From Acidobacteriota bacterium (GTDB lineage Bacteria; Acidobacteriota; UBA4820; DSQY01), in contig JAKAIJ010000173.1 of assembly GCA_021814355.1 (NCBI GenBank), positions 1 through 5,826 of the forward strand: a stretch of 5,826 nucleotides of DNA. The letters run 5' to 3'. A model generated the notes under the pieces. It was not told the DNA's origin. It saw nothing but the letters and a program-made list of their open reading frames with translations, and made no database searches. The position numbers and the translations under genes are program-made. The number at the start of each line of letters is the position of its first letter. The stretch's first letter is position 1. Below are positions 1 through 5,826 of the stretch, one piece after another.

Positions 1-532
1 GGCCGTGATCGGCCTCGCGTTTCTTCTGCGCGCGTACTACCGGACCGCCGGCGGGCGCTACAACATTGACAACATCATGCTGAAGTCCCCCATATTCGGG
101 ACGGTTCTCAAGAAGATCGCGGTGGCGCGGTTCTGCCGCACCCTCGGTACCCTAGTCTCCTCGGGTGTCCCGATCCTCGAGGGCCTGGACATCACGGCCC
201 GGACCTCCGGCAACGCCATCGTGGAGGAGGCCATCCTCAAAACCCGGAAGTCGGTGGAGGAGGGCAAGACGCTGGCCGAACCGCTCACCGCCTCCAAGGT
301 CTTCCCCGGCATGGTGACGCAGATGATCAGCGTCGGCGAGTCCACCGGCGCCCTGGACGCCATGCTCTCCAAGATCGCCGACTTCTACGAGGACGAGGTG
401 GACGAGGCCGTGGCCAACCTGATGAGTCTCCTCGAGCCGCTCATCATCGTCTTTCTGGGCACGACGATCGGCGGCATCGTCGTCTCCATGTACATGCCGC
501 TCTTCAGCCTGATCCAGCAGATCCAGGGCTGA
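1..532 (+). CDS. pilC: Type IV pilus inner-membrane platform protein PilC (GspF family), 3' part only
   Basis: This is the C-terminal part of a PilC/GspF-family protein. The family sits in the inner membrane as the platform through which the PilB and PilT ATPases drive pilus extension and retraction. The reading frame is open from base 2 to the TGA at 530-532. The GTG at 5-7 is an internal codon, not a start, because about 176 residues is less than half of the usual ~400. What remains is the end of a membrane segment (AFLLRAYY) and the whole second T2SSF domain. It shows the family pattern LGTLVSSGVPILEGL, then FPGMVTQMISVGESTGALD, then the FYEDEV stretch, then a final hydrophobic segment (LEPLIIVFLGTTIGGIVVSMY) ending in MPLFSLIQQ. 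GspF of type II secretion has the same fold, but the adjacent pilS and pilR genes favour PilC. The gene is followed by a 93-base gap with a hairpin. Confidence 0.93.
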   Translation, partial: AVIGLAFLLRAYYRTAGGRYNIDNIMLKSPIFGTVLKKIAVARFCRTLGTLVSSGVPILEGLDITARTSGNAIVEEAILKTRKSVEEGKTLAEPLTASKVFPGMVTQMISVGESTGALDAMLSKIADFYEDEVDEAVANLMSLLEPLIIVFLGTTIGGIVVSMYMPLFSLIQQIQG

Positions 533-562
533 CGCCGGCGCGCGCGCGGCCTGGGCACGAAT

Positions 563-589
563 GGCGCGGGGTGGTTCGCCCCCCGCGCC
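563..589 (+). terminator. GC-rich stem-loop with TTCG loop between pilC and pilS; possible terminator or attenuator
   Basis: Bases 563-571 (GGCGCGGGG) pair perfectly with 581-589 (CCCCGCGCC). Inside this, 573-574 (GG) pair with 579-580 (CC) around the loop TTCG (575-578), leaving only T572 bulged. The result is an 11-pair stem, all G-C, closed by a C(UUCG)G-like extra-stable tetraloop context on RNA (here G-UUCG-C). The downstream tract is CTTCGGTTT, which is poor in uninterrupted T, so classical intrinsic termination would be weak. The hairpin lies 30 bases after the pilC stop and 36 bases before the pilS ATG. It could reduce read-through from pilC into pilSR, or protect the 3' end of the pilC message. 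The structure is seen directly; the function is inferred. Confidence 0.5.
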
Positions 590-614
590 CTTCGGTTTCA
601 GGGCCCCGGGCTTA

Positions 615-620
615 AGGTGA
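615..620 (+). promoter_or_regulatory. Ribosome binding site deciding the pilS start
   Basis: AGGTGA at 615-620, within AAGGTGAGG (614-622), matches the 3' half of the extended Shine-Dalgarno sequence AGGAGGTGA. It lies 5 bases before the ATG at 626. The competing in-frame GTG at 617 falls inside this site and has no purine-rich stretch in front of it (CCCCGGGCTTA), so the ATG is preferred. Confidence 0.6.
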
Positions 621-625
621 GGACG

Positions 626-2251
626 ATGGACCGGCTGGAGAAACAGGCCGTCCGGCTGATGGTCTTCCGGATGGTTATCGCGCTCACGTTCTTCCTGAGC
701 GCGCTGGGCATCCAGACCACGGTCGGGGCCGTGCTCACGGTCCAGCCCTTCTACTACCTCATCGCCCTCGTCCTGGCGGTGAACCTCGCCTATACGATGG
801 TCTACTGGCGGCTCCCCACGGTGAGGGGGCTGCCGGCGTTCCTCTACGTCCAGCTCTGGGGCGACGCGGCGGCCGTCACCTTCCTCTCCTTTCTCACCGG
901 CGGTCTCAACAGCATCTTCACCTTCCTGTACCATATCCTCATCGTCGTGGCGGGCGTGCTGCTCCGGCGGCGCGGCGCCTTCACCCTGGCGGCCGCCAGC
1001 GCCCTGCTCTACGGCACCCTCTGCCTGGTCCAGTTTTACGGCTGGCTCACCCCCGACCGGTTCGTCGCCATCCCGTACGACCCCCCCAGCCACGGCGCCA
1101 CCCTTTACGGGCTCATGACCCACCTGTTGGGATTCCTCCTCGTGGCGGCCCTCATCTCCGCCATGGCCTCGCGCCTGGAGAGCACCGACGCCACCCTGGG
1201 GATGGTCCAGAAGGACCTCTACCTCCTGCGCCACCTGAACGACCAGATCGTCTCCTCCATCGCCGGCGGGCTGGTGACTACGGCCGGAGGGGGGGAGGTG
1301 ACCTTCGCCAACCCCACGGCGCGCCGCCTCCTGGGGGAGACGCTCCCGGAGGGGTGGAACCTCTTCCGGAGGCTCGAGCACCTCGCTCAGCTCGAGGCCC
1401 CTCTCGAGCGCCAGCTGGGGGCCGAGCCCCGGGAGTTCCACCTGGACCTGCCCGAGGACCGGCACCTCCACGTCACGCTCTCCGGCCTGCTCGACGGGGA
1501 GCGGCGGGTGGGATACCTGGCCCTGCTGCGCGACGAGACCGAGATGGCGCGCCTGCGCAGCCACCTCGCCCTGAGGGAGCGGCTCGCCGCCATCGGGGAG
1601 ATGGCCGCCAACATCGCCCACGAGATCAAGAATCCACTGGGGAGCATCTCGGGGGCGGCCCAGATGCTGAGACGGAGTTCCGAGCCGGGCAGCCGCGAGA
1701 ACGAACTCCTCGGCATCATCCAGAACGAGAGTGGCCGGCTCAGCCAAACCCTCGACAACTTCCTCCGGTACGTGAAGCCCGCCCCGCTCAAGCTCCGCCG
1801 CGTGGACCTGCGGGACGTGGCCCAGGAGGTGCTGACCCTCTTCGCCGGGGACCCCGCGGTGGGCGACGGACTGGTGGCCCTTGAGCGCAACTTCCCCTCG
1901 GCGCCGCTGGAGGCGGAGGTGGACCCCGACCAGGTGCGCCAGGCGGCCTGGAACCTCCTCCAGAACGCCCGCAAGGCGATCCCCGGCCGCGGGACCGTCC
2001 GCGTCTCGTTGAGCGTCCGCGGGCCCTATGCCATACTTCAGGTGGGCGACACGGGCGTCGGCATGCCCAAGAGCGAGATCCAGAAATGCTTCGAGCCCTT
2101 CCGCCGCGGTTTCTCCTCCGGCGCCGGGCTCGGCCTTTCGGTGGTCTACCGGATCATGGAGCGCCACGGCGGGCGGGTCGAGCTGGACTCGGAGTTCGGC
2201 CACGGCACCACCTGCTCCCTGTACTTCCCGCTGGAGAGGGGCGATGGCTGA
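626..2251 (+). CDS. pilS: PilS-type membrane sensor histidine kinase
   Basis: The product is a 541-residue two-component sensor kinase, expected in the inner membrane and close in length to Pseudomonas PilS (~530). Six hydrophobic segments fill residues ~12-30, 42-61, 72-92, 97-114, 119-140 and 161-183, with no large periplasmic domain, as in PilS. A PAS-like domain follows (~195-300, with SIAGGLVTT and FANPTARRLLG). The dimerisation/phosphoacceptor domain has the H-box NIAHEIKNPLGSISG with phosphorylated His332. The ATPase domain has the N-box NLLQNARKA (N443, N447), G1 box DTGVGM (D475-M480), F-box FEPFRRGF and G2 box GAGLGLS (G499-L504). All catalytic motifs are intact. The start is ATG 626 because of the ribosome binding site at 615-620; GTG 617 would add three residues. 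The gene overlaps pilR by 8 bases, consistent with a translationally coupled kinase-regulator pair. In characterised systems PilS phosphorylates PilR, and in Pseudomonas it senses PilA in the membrane. Orthology rests on architecture and gene order; an NtrB-like kinase is the alternative. Confidence 0.9.
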   Translation: MDRLEKQAVRLMVFRMVIALTFFLSALGIQTTVGAVLTVQPFYYLIALVLAVNLAYTMVYWRLPTVRGLPAFLYVQLWGDAAAVTFLSFLTGGLNSIFTFLYHILIVVAGVLLRRRGAFTLAAASALLYGTLCLVQFYGWLTPDRFVAIPYDPPSHGATLYGLMTHLLGFLLVAALISAMASRLESTDATLGMVQKDLYLLRHLNDQIVSSIAGGLVTTAGGGEVTFANPTARRLLGETLPEGWNLFRRLEHLAQLEAPLERQLGAEPREFHLDLPEDRHLHVTLSGLLDGERRVGYLALLRDETEMARLRSHLALRERLAAIGEMAANIAHEIKNPLGSISGAAQMLRRSSEPGSRENELLGIIQNESGRLSQTLDNFLRYVKPAPLKLRRVDLRDVAQEVLTLFAGDPAVGDGLVALERNFPSAPLEAEVDPDQVRQAAWNLLQNARKAIPGRGTVRVSLSVRGPYAILQVGDTGVGMPKSEIQKCFEPFRRGFSSGAGLGLSVVYRIMERHGGRVELDSEFGHGTTCSLYFPLERGDG

Positions 2252-3626
2252 CCGGATCCTGGTGGTGGACGACGAGCCGAGCATGCGGCGGATGCTCGAG
2301 ATTCTCCTGCGGCAGGAGGGCTTCGAGGTCCGGGCGGCCCAGAGCGCCGAGGAGGCGCTCGCCGCTCTCTCGCGCACCTCCTTCGATCTGATCATCTCGG
2401 ACATCCGGATGCCGGGGCTCTCGGGGATAGACCTCCTGCGCCGGGTGCGCGCCGAGGGCCCTGGGGCCGAGGTGGTGCTGATCACCGCCTACGCTACGGC
2501 GGAGAGCGCCATCGAGGCGCTCAAACTGGGGGCCTTCGACTACGTCACGAAGCCCTTCCAGGTGGACGAGCTCCTCCACATCGTGCGCAACGCCGTCGAG
2601 AAACACGCGCTGCAGGAGGAGAACATCCTTCTTAAGGCCGAGCTCTCGCAGCAGGCCCACTTCGGCGAGATCATCGGCGGCAGCCCGCAGATGCGGCAGA
2701 TCTACGCCCTCATCGAGCGCATCGCCCCCACCACGAGCACGGTGCTGATCCAGGGGGAGAGCGGCACCGGCAAGGAACTGGTGGCGCGGGCGATCCACCA
2801 GCGGTCCGCCCGCGGCTCCCGCCCCTTCGTGAGCGTGAACTGCGGGGGCATCCCGGAGACGCTCCTGGAGAGCGAGCTCTTCGGGCACGTGAAGGGCGCC
2901 TTCACGGGCGCCTACGCCACCAAGAAGGGGCTCTTCGACACGGCCCACGGCGGCACCCTCTTTCTGGACGAGATCGGGGAGATGTCCCCGCTCATGCAGG
3001 TGAAGCTCCTGCGCGCGCTCCAGGAGCGCCGCATCCGGGCCGTGGGGGCCACGGAGGACCACGAGGTGGACGCCCGCGTGCTGGCGGCCACCAACCAGGA
3101 CCTGGCCCGTCTGGTCCAGGAGAAGCGCTTCCGCGAGGACCTCTTCTACCGGATCAACGTGATCACCATCCAGCTCCCGCCGCTGCGCAAGCGCCGCGAC
3201 GACATCCCGACCCTTGCCCAGCACTTCCTCCAGAAGTGCGCCGCCGCGGGCGACCGGCCGGCCCCCTCTCTCACCGCCGGGGCCATGGGGCTCCTGGAGA
3301 GCTACGCGTGGCCCGGGAACATCCGCGAGCTTGAGAACGTGGTGGAGCGGGCCCTGGCCCTGGCACCCGGCGAGCGCATCGAGGTCTCCCACCTCCCCGA
3401 GCACCTGCTGGGGTACAAGATGCCCGCCGCCGCGGGGGAGATGGACATCCCCGAGGACGGGTTCTCCCTCCCCGAGGCCGTGGAGGGGGTCCGGGCCGCC
3501 TACATCCGCCGCGCTCTCGCGATGGAGGAGGGGGTCATGGTGCGCGCCGCGGCCCGTCTCGGGATCAGCTTCCGGTCCATGCGCTACTTCGTGAAGAAGT
3601 ACCACCTCCAGGCGCGGGAGGGATGA
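2244..3626 (+). CDS. pilR: PilR-type sigma-54-dependent response regulator
   Basis: The product is a 460-residue cytoplasmic transcription activator of the NtrC family. Residues 1-~120 form a receiver domain: acidic pocket D9/D10, phosphoacceptor D53 (in SDIRMPG), T81 and K103 (in TKPF). Residues ~140-375 form the AAA+ sigma-54 activation domain: Walker A GESGTGKE (171-178), the sigma-54 contact loop GAFTGA intact at 218-223, Walker B LFLDEIGEM with D242/E243, arginine-finger region FREDLFYR (R297, R303) and WPGN (356-359). The C-terminus is a Fis-type helix-turn-helix in which GISFRSMRYFVKKYHL resembles PilR proteins more than NtrC. The ATG at 2244 is chosen because the receiver domain begins directly after it (MADRILVVDDEP) and a GGAGAGG site lies at 2233-2239. 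Upstream codons in this frame only shadow pilS. The gene overlaps pilS by 8 bases, and the next gene starts one base after its stop. PilR proteins activate the pilA promoter in characterised bacteria, but no pilA is next to it here. Confidence 0.92.
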   Translation: MADRILVVDDEPSMRRMLEILLRQEGFEVRAAQSAEEALAALSRTSFDLIISDIRMPGLSGIDLLRRVRAEGPGAEVVLITAYATAESAIEALKLGAFDYVTKPFQVDELLHIVRNAVEKHALQEENILLKAELSQQAHFGEIIGGSPQMRQIYALIERIAPTTSTVLIQGESGTGKELVARAIHQRSARGSRPFVSVNCGGIPETLLESELFGHVKGAFTGAYATKKGLFDTAHGGTLFLDEIGEMSPLMQVKLLRALQERRIRAVGATEDHEVDARVLAATNQDLARLVQEKRFREDLFYRINVITIQLPPLRKRRDDIPTLAQHFLQKCAAAGDRPAPSLTAGAMGLLESYAWPGNIRELENVVERALALAPGERIEVSHLPEHLLGYKMPAAAGEMDIPEDGFSLPEAVEGVRAAYIRRALAMEEGVMVRAAARLGISFRSMRYFVKKYHLQAREG

Positions 3627-3627
3627 G

Positions 3628-4620
3628 ATGGCCGCCGCCCCCCTCGAACTGAGCCTGCTCGTCCCGGTCTACAACGAGGAGGGCAACGTGGGGGCCCTGC
3701 TCGCGGCCATCCGCGACGCCCTCGGCCCCCTGGGCAAGCCCTACGAGGTGGTCTTCGTGGACGACGGCTCCACGGACGCCACCCCGCGGCTCCTGCGCGC
3801 GGCCGCCGCGGAGGATCCGCGCCTGCGCGTGGTCCTCCTGCGCAAGAACTTCGGCCAGACCGCCGCCCTCGCCGCGGCCATCGCCCACGCCCGCGGCGCG
3901 GTGCTCGTGCCTCTCGACGGCGACCTCCAGAACGACCCCGCCGACATCCCGCGCCTCCTCGCCAAGCTCGACGAGGGATTCGACGTGGCCAGCGGGTGGC
4001 GCCGCCGGCGCAGGGACCCCTTCCTCACCCGGACCCTGCCCTCGCGCGTTGCCAATGGGCTCATCTCCCTCATCTCGGGGGTCCGCCTCCACGACTACGG
4101 GTGCACGCTGAAAGCCTACCGCCGGGAGGTCCTCGAGCCGGGCAACCTGGTGGGCGAGATGCACCGGTTCATCCCGGTCCTCGCGAGCTGGCAGGGGGCA
4201 AGGGTCGCCGAGGTGGAGGTGAACCACCGGCCGCGCCTCTCGGGCAAGAGCAAGTACGGGCTGGGGCGCACCTTCAAGGTGGTTTTGGACCTCATGACCC
4301 TCAAGTTCATGGGGAGCTTCCTGACGAAGCCCATCTACATCTTCGGGGGGGCCGGCTTCGGCCTGCTCGGCCTCTCCGCCCTGCTGGCCGCCTACACGCT
4401 CTACGAGAAGCTCGCGGACGACGTGTGGGTCCACCGGAACCCCGTCTTCCTGATCGCCATCTTCTTCGCCCTCGCGGGAATGCAGCTCGTCATGATGGGC
4501 CTCTTGGGCGAGCTGCTGATCCGCGTCTACTTCGCCGCCACCCGCACCGCCCCCTACGTGGTGCGCGAGGTCGTCGAGGCTCCGGCCGCCCCATGTGCGG
4601 AATCGCCGGCTTCGCGCTGA
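3628..4620 (+). CDS. Family 2 glycosyltransferase, DPM1/GtrB/ArnC-like, with two C-terminal membrane segments
   Basis: The product is a 330-residue inner-membrane glycosyltransferase of the type that moves a sugar from a nucleotide donor to a polyprenyl phosphate on the cytoplasmic face. The N-terminal GT-A fold shows LLVPVYNEEGNV (10-21), nucleotide-binding VDDGSTD (44-50) and the metal-binding stretch DGDLQNDP (97-104). Further motifs of this subfamily are DYGCTLKAYRR (from 156), EMHRF (177-181) and RLSGKSKYG (203-211). Two hydrophobic helices follow at ~237-257 and ~274-296, separated by a short loop, as in GtrB-type enzymes. The length is normal. The ATG at 3628 has a strong GGGAGG site at 3616-3621, 6 bases upstream. 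The gene starts one base after pilR and its end overlaps the next gene by 28 bases, so it probably shares the pilSR transcript. Sugar and acceptor cannot be read from sequence; undecaprenyl phosphate is the likely acceptor. Lipid A, O-antigen, exopolysaccharide or protein glycosylation are all possible roles. Confidence 0.9.
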   Translation: MAAAPLELSLLVPVYNEEGNVGALLAAIRDALGPLGKPYEVVFVDDGSTDATPRLLRAAAAEDPRLRVVLLRKNFGQTAALAAAIAHARGAVLVPLDGDLQNDPADIPRLLAKLDEGFDVASGWRRRRRDPFLTRTLPSRVANGLISLISGVRLHDYGCTLKAYRREVLEPGNLVGEMHRFIPVLASWQGARVAEVEVNHRPRLSGKSKYGLGRTFKVVLDLMTLKFMGSFLTKPIYIFGGAGFGLLGLSALLAAYTLYEKLADDVWVHRNPVFLIAIFFALAGMQLVMMGLLGELLIRVYFAATRTAPYVVREVVEAPAAPCAESPASR

Positions 4621-5826
4621 GGGACCCCGCCCCCGAGGAGACGCTCGGGGCCATGACCCGCGCCCTGGCCCACCGGGGTCCCGACGGCGAGGGGTTCCTC
4701 CGCGAGGGCGGCTTCGGCCTCGGCCACCGGAGGCTCTCCATCATTGACGTGGCGGGCGGCGCCCAGCCCATGGGCAACGAGGACGGCTCCGTCCAGGTCA
4801 TCTTCAACGGAGAGATTTACAACTTCCGCGAGCTCGCCGCCGGCCTCGCGGCGCGCGGCCACCGCCTTGCCACCCGGAGCGACACGGAAGTTCTCTGCCA
4901 CCTCTACGAGGAGGAGGGCGAGGGCTTTCTCCCGCGTCTCGACGGCATCTTCGCCTTCGCCCTCCTGGACCGCAGGCGGGGACTGCTCCTGCTGGCGAGG
5001 GACCCCCTGGGCGTGAAGCCCCTCTACTACGCGCAGACGCCCCGGGGGCTGCTCTTTGGCTCCGAGCTCAAGGCGCTGCTGGCCTTTCCGGGGTTTGAGC
5101 GCGCTCCGGACCTGGATGCGCTGGGCTCCTTCTTGACCTGCGAGTACGTGCCCGCGCCTTTAACCGCCTTCCGCGCCGCGCGCAAGCTCCTGCCCGGCCA
5201 CCTCCTGCGGTGGGAGGGCGGTTCGGCGTCCCTCCGCCGCTACTGGGAGTGGGACCTGCCCGAGGCGTGCCCCGCGGAACGCGCCGCGGCCGCCGAGCTG
5301 CTGCGCGAGCGCGTCTCCGCGGCGGTGCGCAGCCAGCTCGTCTCGGACGTGCCTTTGGGGGTCTTTCTCAGCGGCGGCGCGGACTCGAGCGTCGTGGCGG
5401 CCTGCATGGCCCGCGCCGGCGGCGAAGTCCACTCCTTCTCCATCGGCTTCGAGGACCCCTCCTTCGACGAGAGCGCCCACGCGCGAACCGCGGCCCGGCA
5501 CCTGGGCTGCCTCCACCGGGAGCACCGGTTCGGCGAGGCGGAGCTGCTCGCCGAGGTGCCCCGGGTTCTCGACCACCTGGATGAGCCCTTCGCGGACCCC
5601 TCCGTCCTGCCCACGGCGCTCCTCTCGCGGTTCACCCGCGGCCACGTGACGGTGGCCCTGGGCGGGGACGGCGGCGACGAGCTCTTCGCGGGCTATCCCA
5701 CCTACTGGGTCCACCGGGACTACGGCCGGTACCGGCTCCTCCCCCGCCCCCTGCGCCGCGGCGTCCTGGCGCTGGCGGGCGCGCTCCTGCCGGTCTCCCA
5801 CGCCGACCTCACCTTTCCCTACAAGC
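4593..5826 (+). CDS. asnB: Asparagine synthase-like glutamine amidotransferase, 5' ~411 codons (runs off window)
   Basis: This is the N-terminal two-thirds of an AsnB-family enzyme (usually ~600-640 residues); no stop occurs before the window ends. Residues 1-~200 are a class II glutaminase domain. It has Cys2 nucleophile (MCGIAGF), HRGPDG (27-32), HRRLSIID with R47, NGEIYN (72-77) and SDTEV with D97, matching the glutamine-binding set of E. coli AsnB. The synthetase domain follows: PP-loop SGGADSS (260-266), DEPFADPS (330-337) and GGDGGDELFAGY (357-368). Both half-reactions therefore look competent. The start is fixed because Cys2 must become the N-terminal residue after methionine removal. 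It places the ATG 28 bases inside the glycosyltransferase gene, with only a weak GAGG at 4576-4579. The family makes asparagine from aspartate, but members inside polysaccharide clusters probably amidate sugar acids or peptidyl substituents. The glycosyltransferase neighbour favours such a role, so asnB names the family rather than a proven function. Confidence 0.88.
   Translation, partial: MCGIAGFALRDPAPEETLGAMTRALAHRGPDGEGFLREGGFGLGHRRLSIIDVAGGAQPMGNEDGSVQVIFNGEIYNFRELAAGLAARGHRLATRSDTEVLCHLYEEEGEGFLPRLDGIFAFALLDRRRGLLLLARDPLGVKPLYYAQTPRGLLFGSELKALLAFPGFERAPDLDALGSFLTCEYVPAPLTAFRAARKLLPGHLLRWEGGSASLRRYWEWDLPEACPAERAAAAELLRERVSAAVRSQLVSDVPLGVFLSGGADSSVVAACMARAGGEVHSFSIGFEDPSFDESAHARTAARHLGCLHREHRFGEAELLAEVPRVLDHLDEPFADPSVLPTALLSRFTRGHVTVALGGDGGDELFAGYPTYWVHRDYGRYRLLPRPLRRGVLALAGALLPVSHADLTFPYK

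Noticed and set aside
534..550. Alternating GC run just after the pilC stop, possibly a hairpin or Z-DNA-prone tract
   Set aside because: The run is short, only GCCG/CGGC pairs cleanly, and such runs are common in DNA of this composition.
617..625. GTG at 617 as the pilS start
   Set aside because: It sits inside the AGGTGA ribosome binding site of the ATG at 626 and has no plausible site of its own. It would change the protein by only three residues.
1354..1884. A 176-codon + strand open frame inside pilS, and similar ones at 2086-2391, 3214-3594 and 5210-5584
   Set aside because: Each is a +1 or +2 shadow of a gene with intact catalytic motifs. The translations are Pro/Arg/Ala/Gly-rich and carry no domain signature.
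2028..2243. Upstream extension of the pilR frame by 72 codons
   Set aside because: It lies entirely within the conserved ATPase domain of pilS in another frame. The receiver domain starts right after the ATG at 2244, which has its own ribosome binding site.
152..2485. A 777-codon open frame on the - strand, with further long antisense frames at 2154-3605 and 3565-4434
   Set aside because: These lie opposite genes with clear conserved domains. Their translations are low-complexity mixtures rich in Gly, Glu, His, Arg and Val without recognisable motifs. In very GC-rich genes the antisense frame is often stop-free by codon bias.
3361..3376. TGGCAC followed at the correct spacing by GC, a sigma-54-like promoter inside pilR
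   Set aside because: It falls in the conserved region just after the AAA+ domain coding sequence, and the -12 part lacks TT. Such partial matches are expected by chance in GC-rich DNA. It serves as a caution for the 553-568 candidate.

Overview
The window is GC-rich bacterial DNA carrying five tightly packed genes, all on the + strand. They are the 3' end of a type IV pilus platform gene (pilC), a complete PilS-type sensor kinase, a complete PilR-type sigma-54-dependent response regulator, a complete polyprenyl-phosphate-type family 2 glycosyltransferase, and the first ~411 codons of an asparagine-synthetase-like amidotransferase (asnB family). The order pilC-pilS-pilR is the one known from Myxococcus and Geobacter type IVa pilus clusters. 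With the very high GC content, this points to an uncultured or environmental Gram-negative bacterium of a deltaproteobacterial-like or neighbouring high-GC lineage. The sequence alone does not fix the phylum.

Layout: 1-532 is the end of pilC. Positions 533-625 are the only real intergenic gap. It holds a strong GC-rich hairpin closed by a TTCG loop (563-589), a marginal sigma-54-like -24/-12 match that overlaps it (553-568), and the ribosome binding site that decides the pilS start. From 626 to the end of the window, coding is continuous. pilS (626-2251) overlaps pilR (2244-3626) by 8 bases. The glycosyltransferase (3628-4620) starts one base after the pilR stop. The amidotransferase starts at 4593, 28 bases inside the glycosyltransferase gene, and runs off the right edge.

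How the genes fit together: PilC is the inner-membrane platform on which the pilus motors act. PilS is a six-pass membrane histidine kinase that, in characterised systems, phosphorylates PilR. PilR activates sigma-54 promoters, classically that of the major pilin gene pilA. No pilin gene follows pilR here. Two surface-polysaccharide-type genes do, in an arrangement that suggests one transcript with translational coupling. This hints that pilus regulation and a glycan (exopolysaccharide, O-antigen or pilus/lipid modification) are linked, but that is inference from gene order. All catalytic motifs inspected are intact, and I see no mobile element, CRISPR array, tRNA or rRNA. Nothing here looks like a wholly new system. 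The points worth a second look are the pilR-polysaccharide junction and the pilC-pilS intergenic hairpin.
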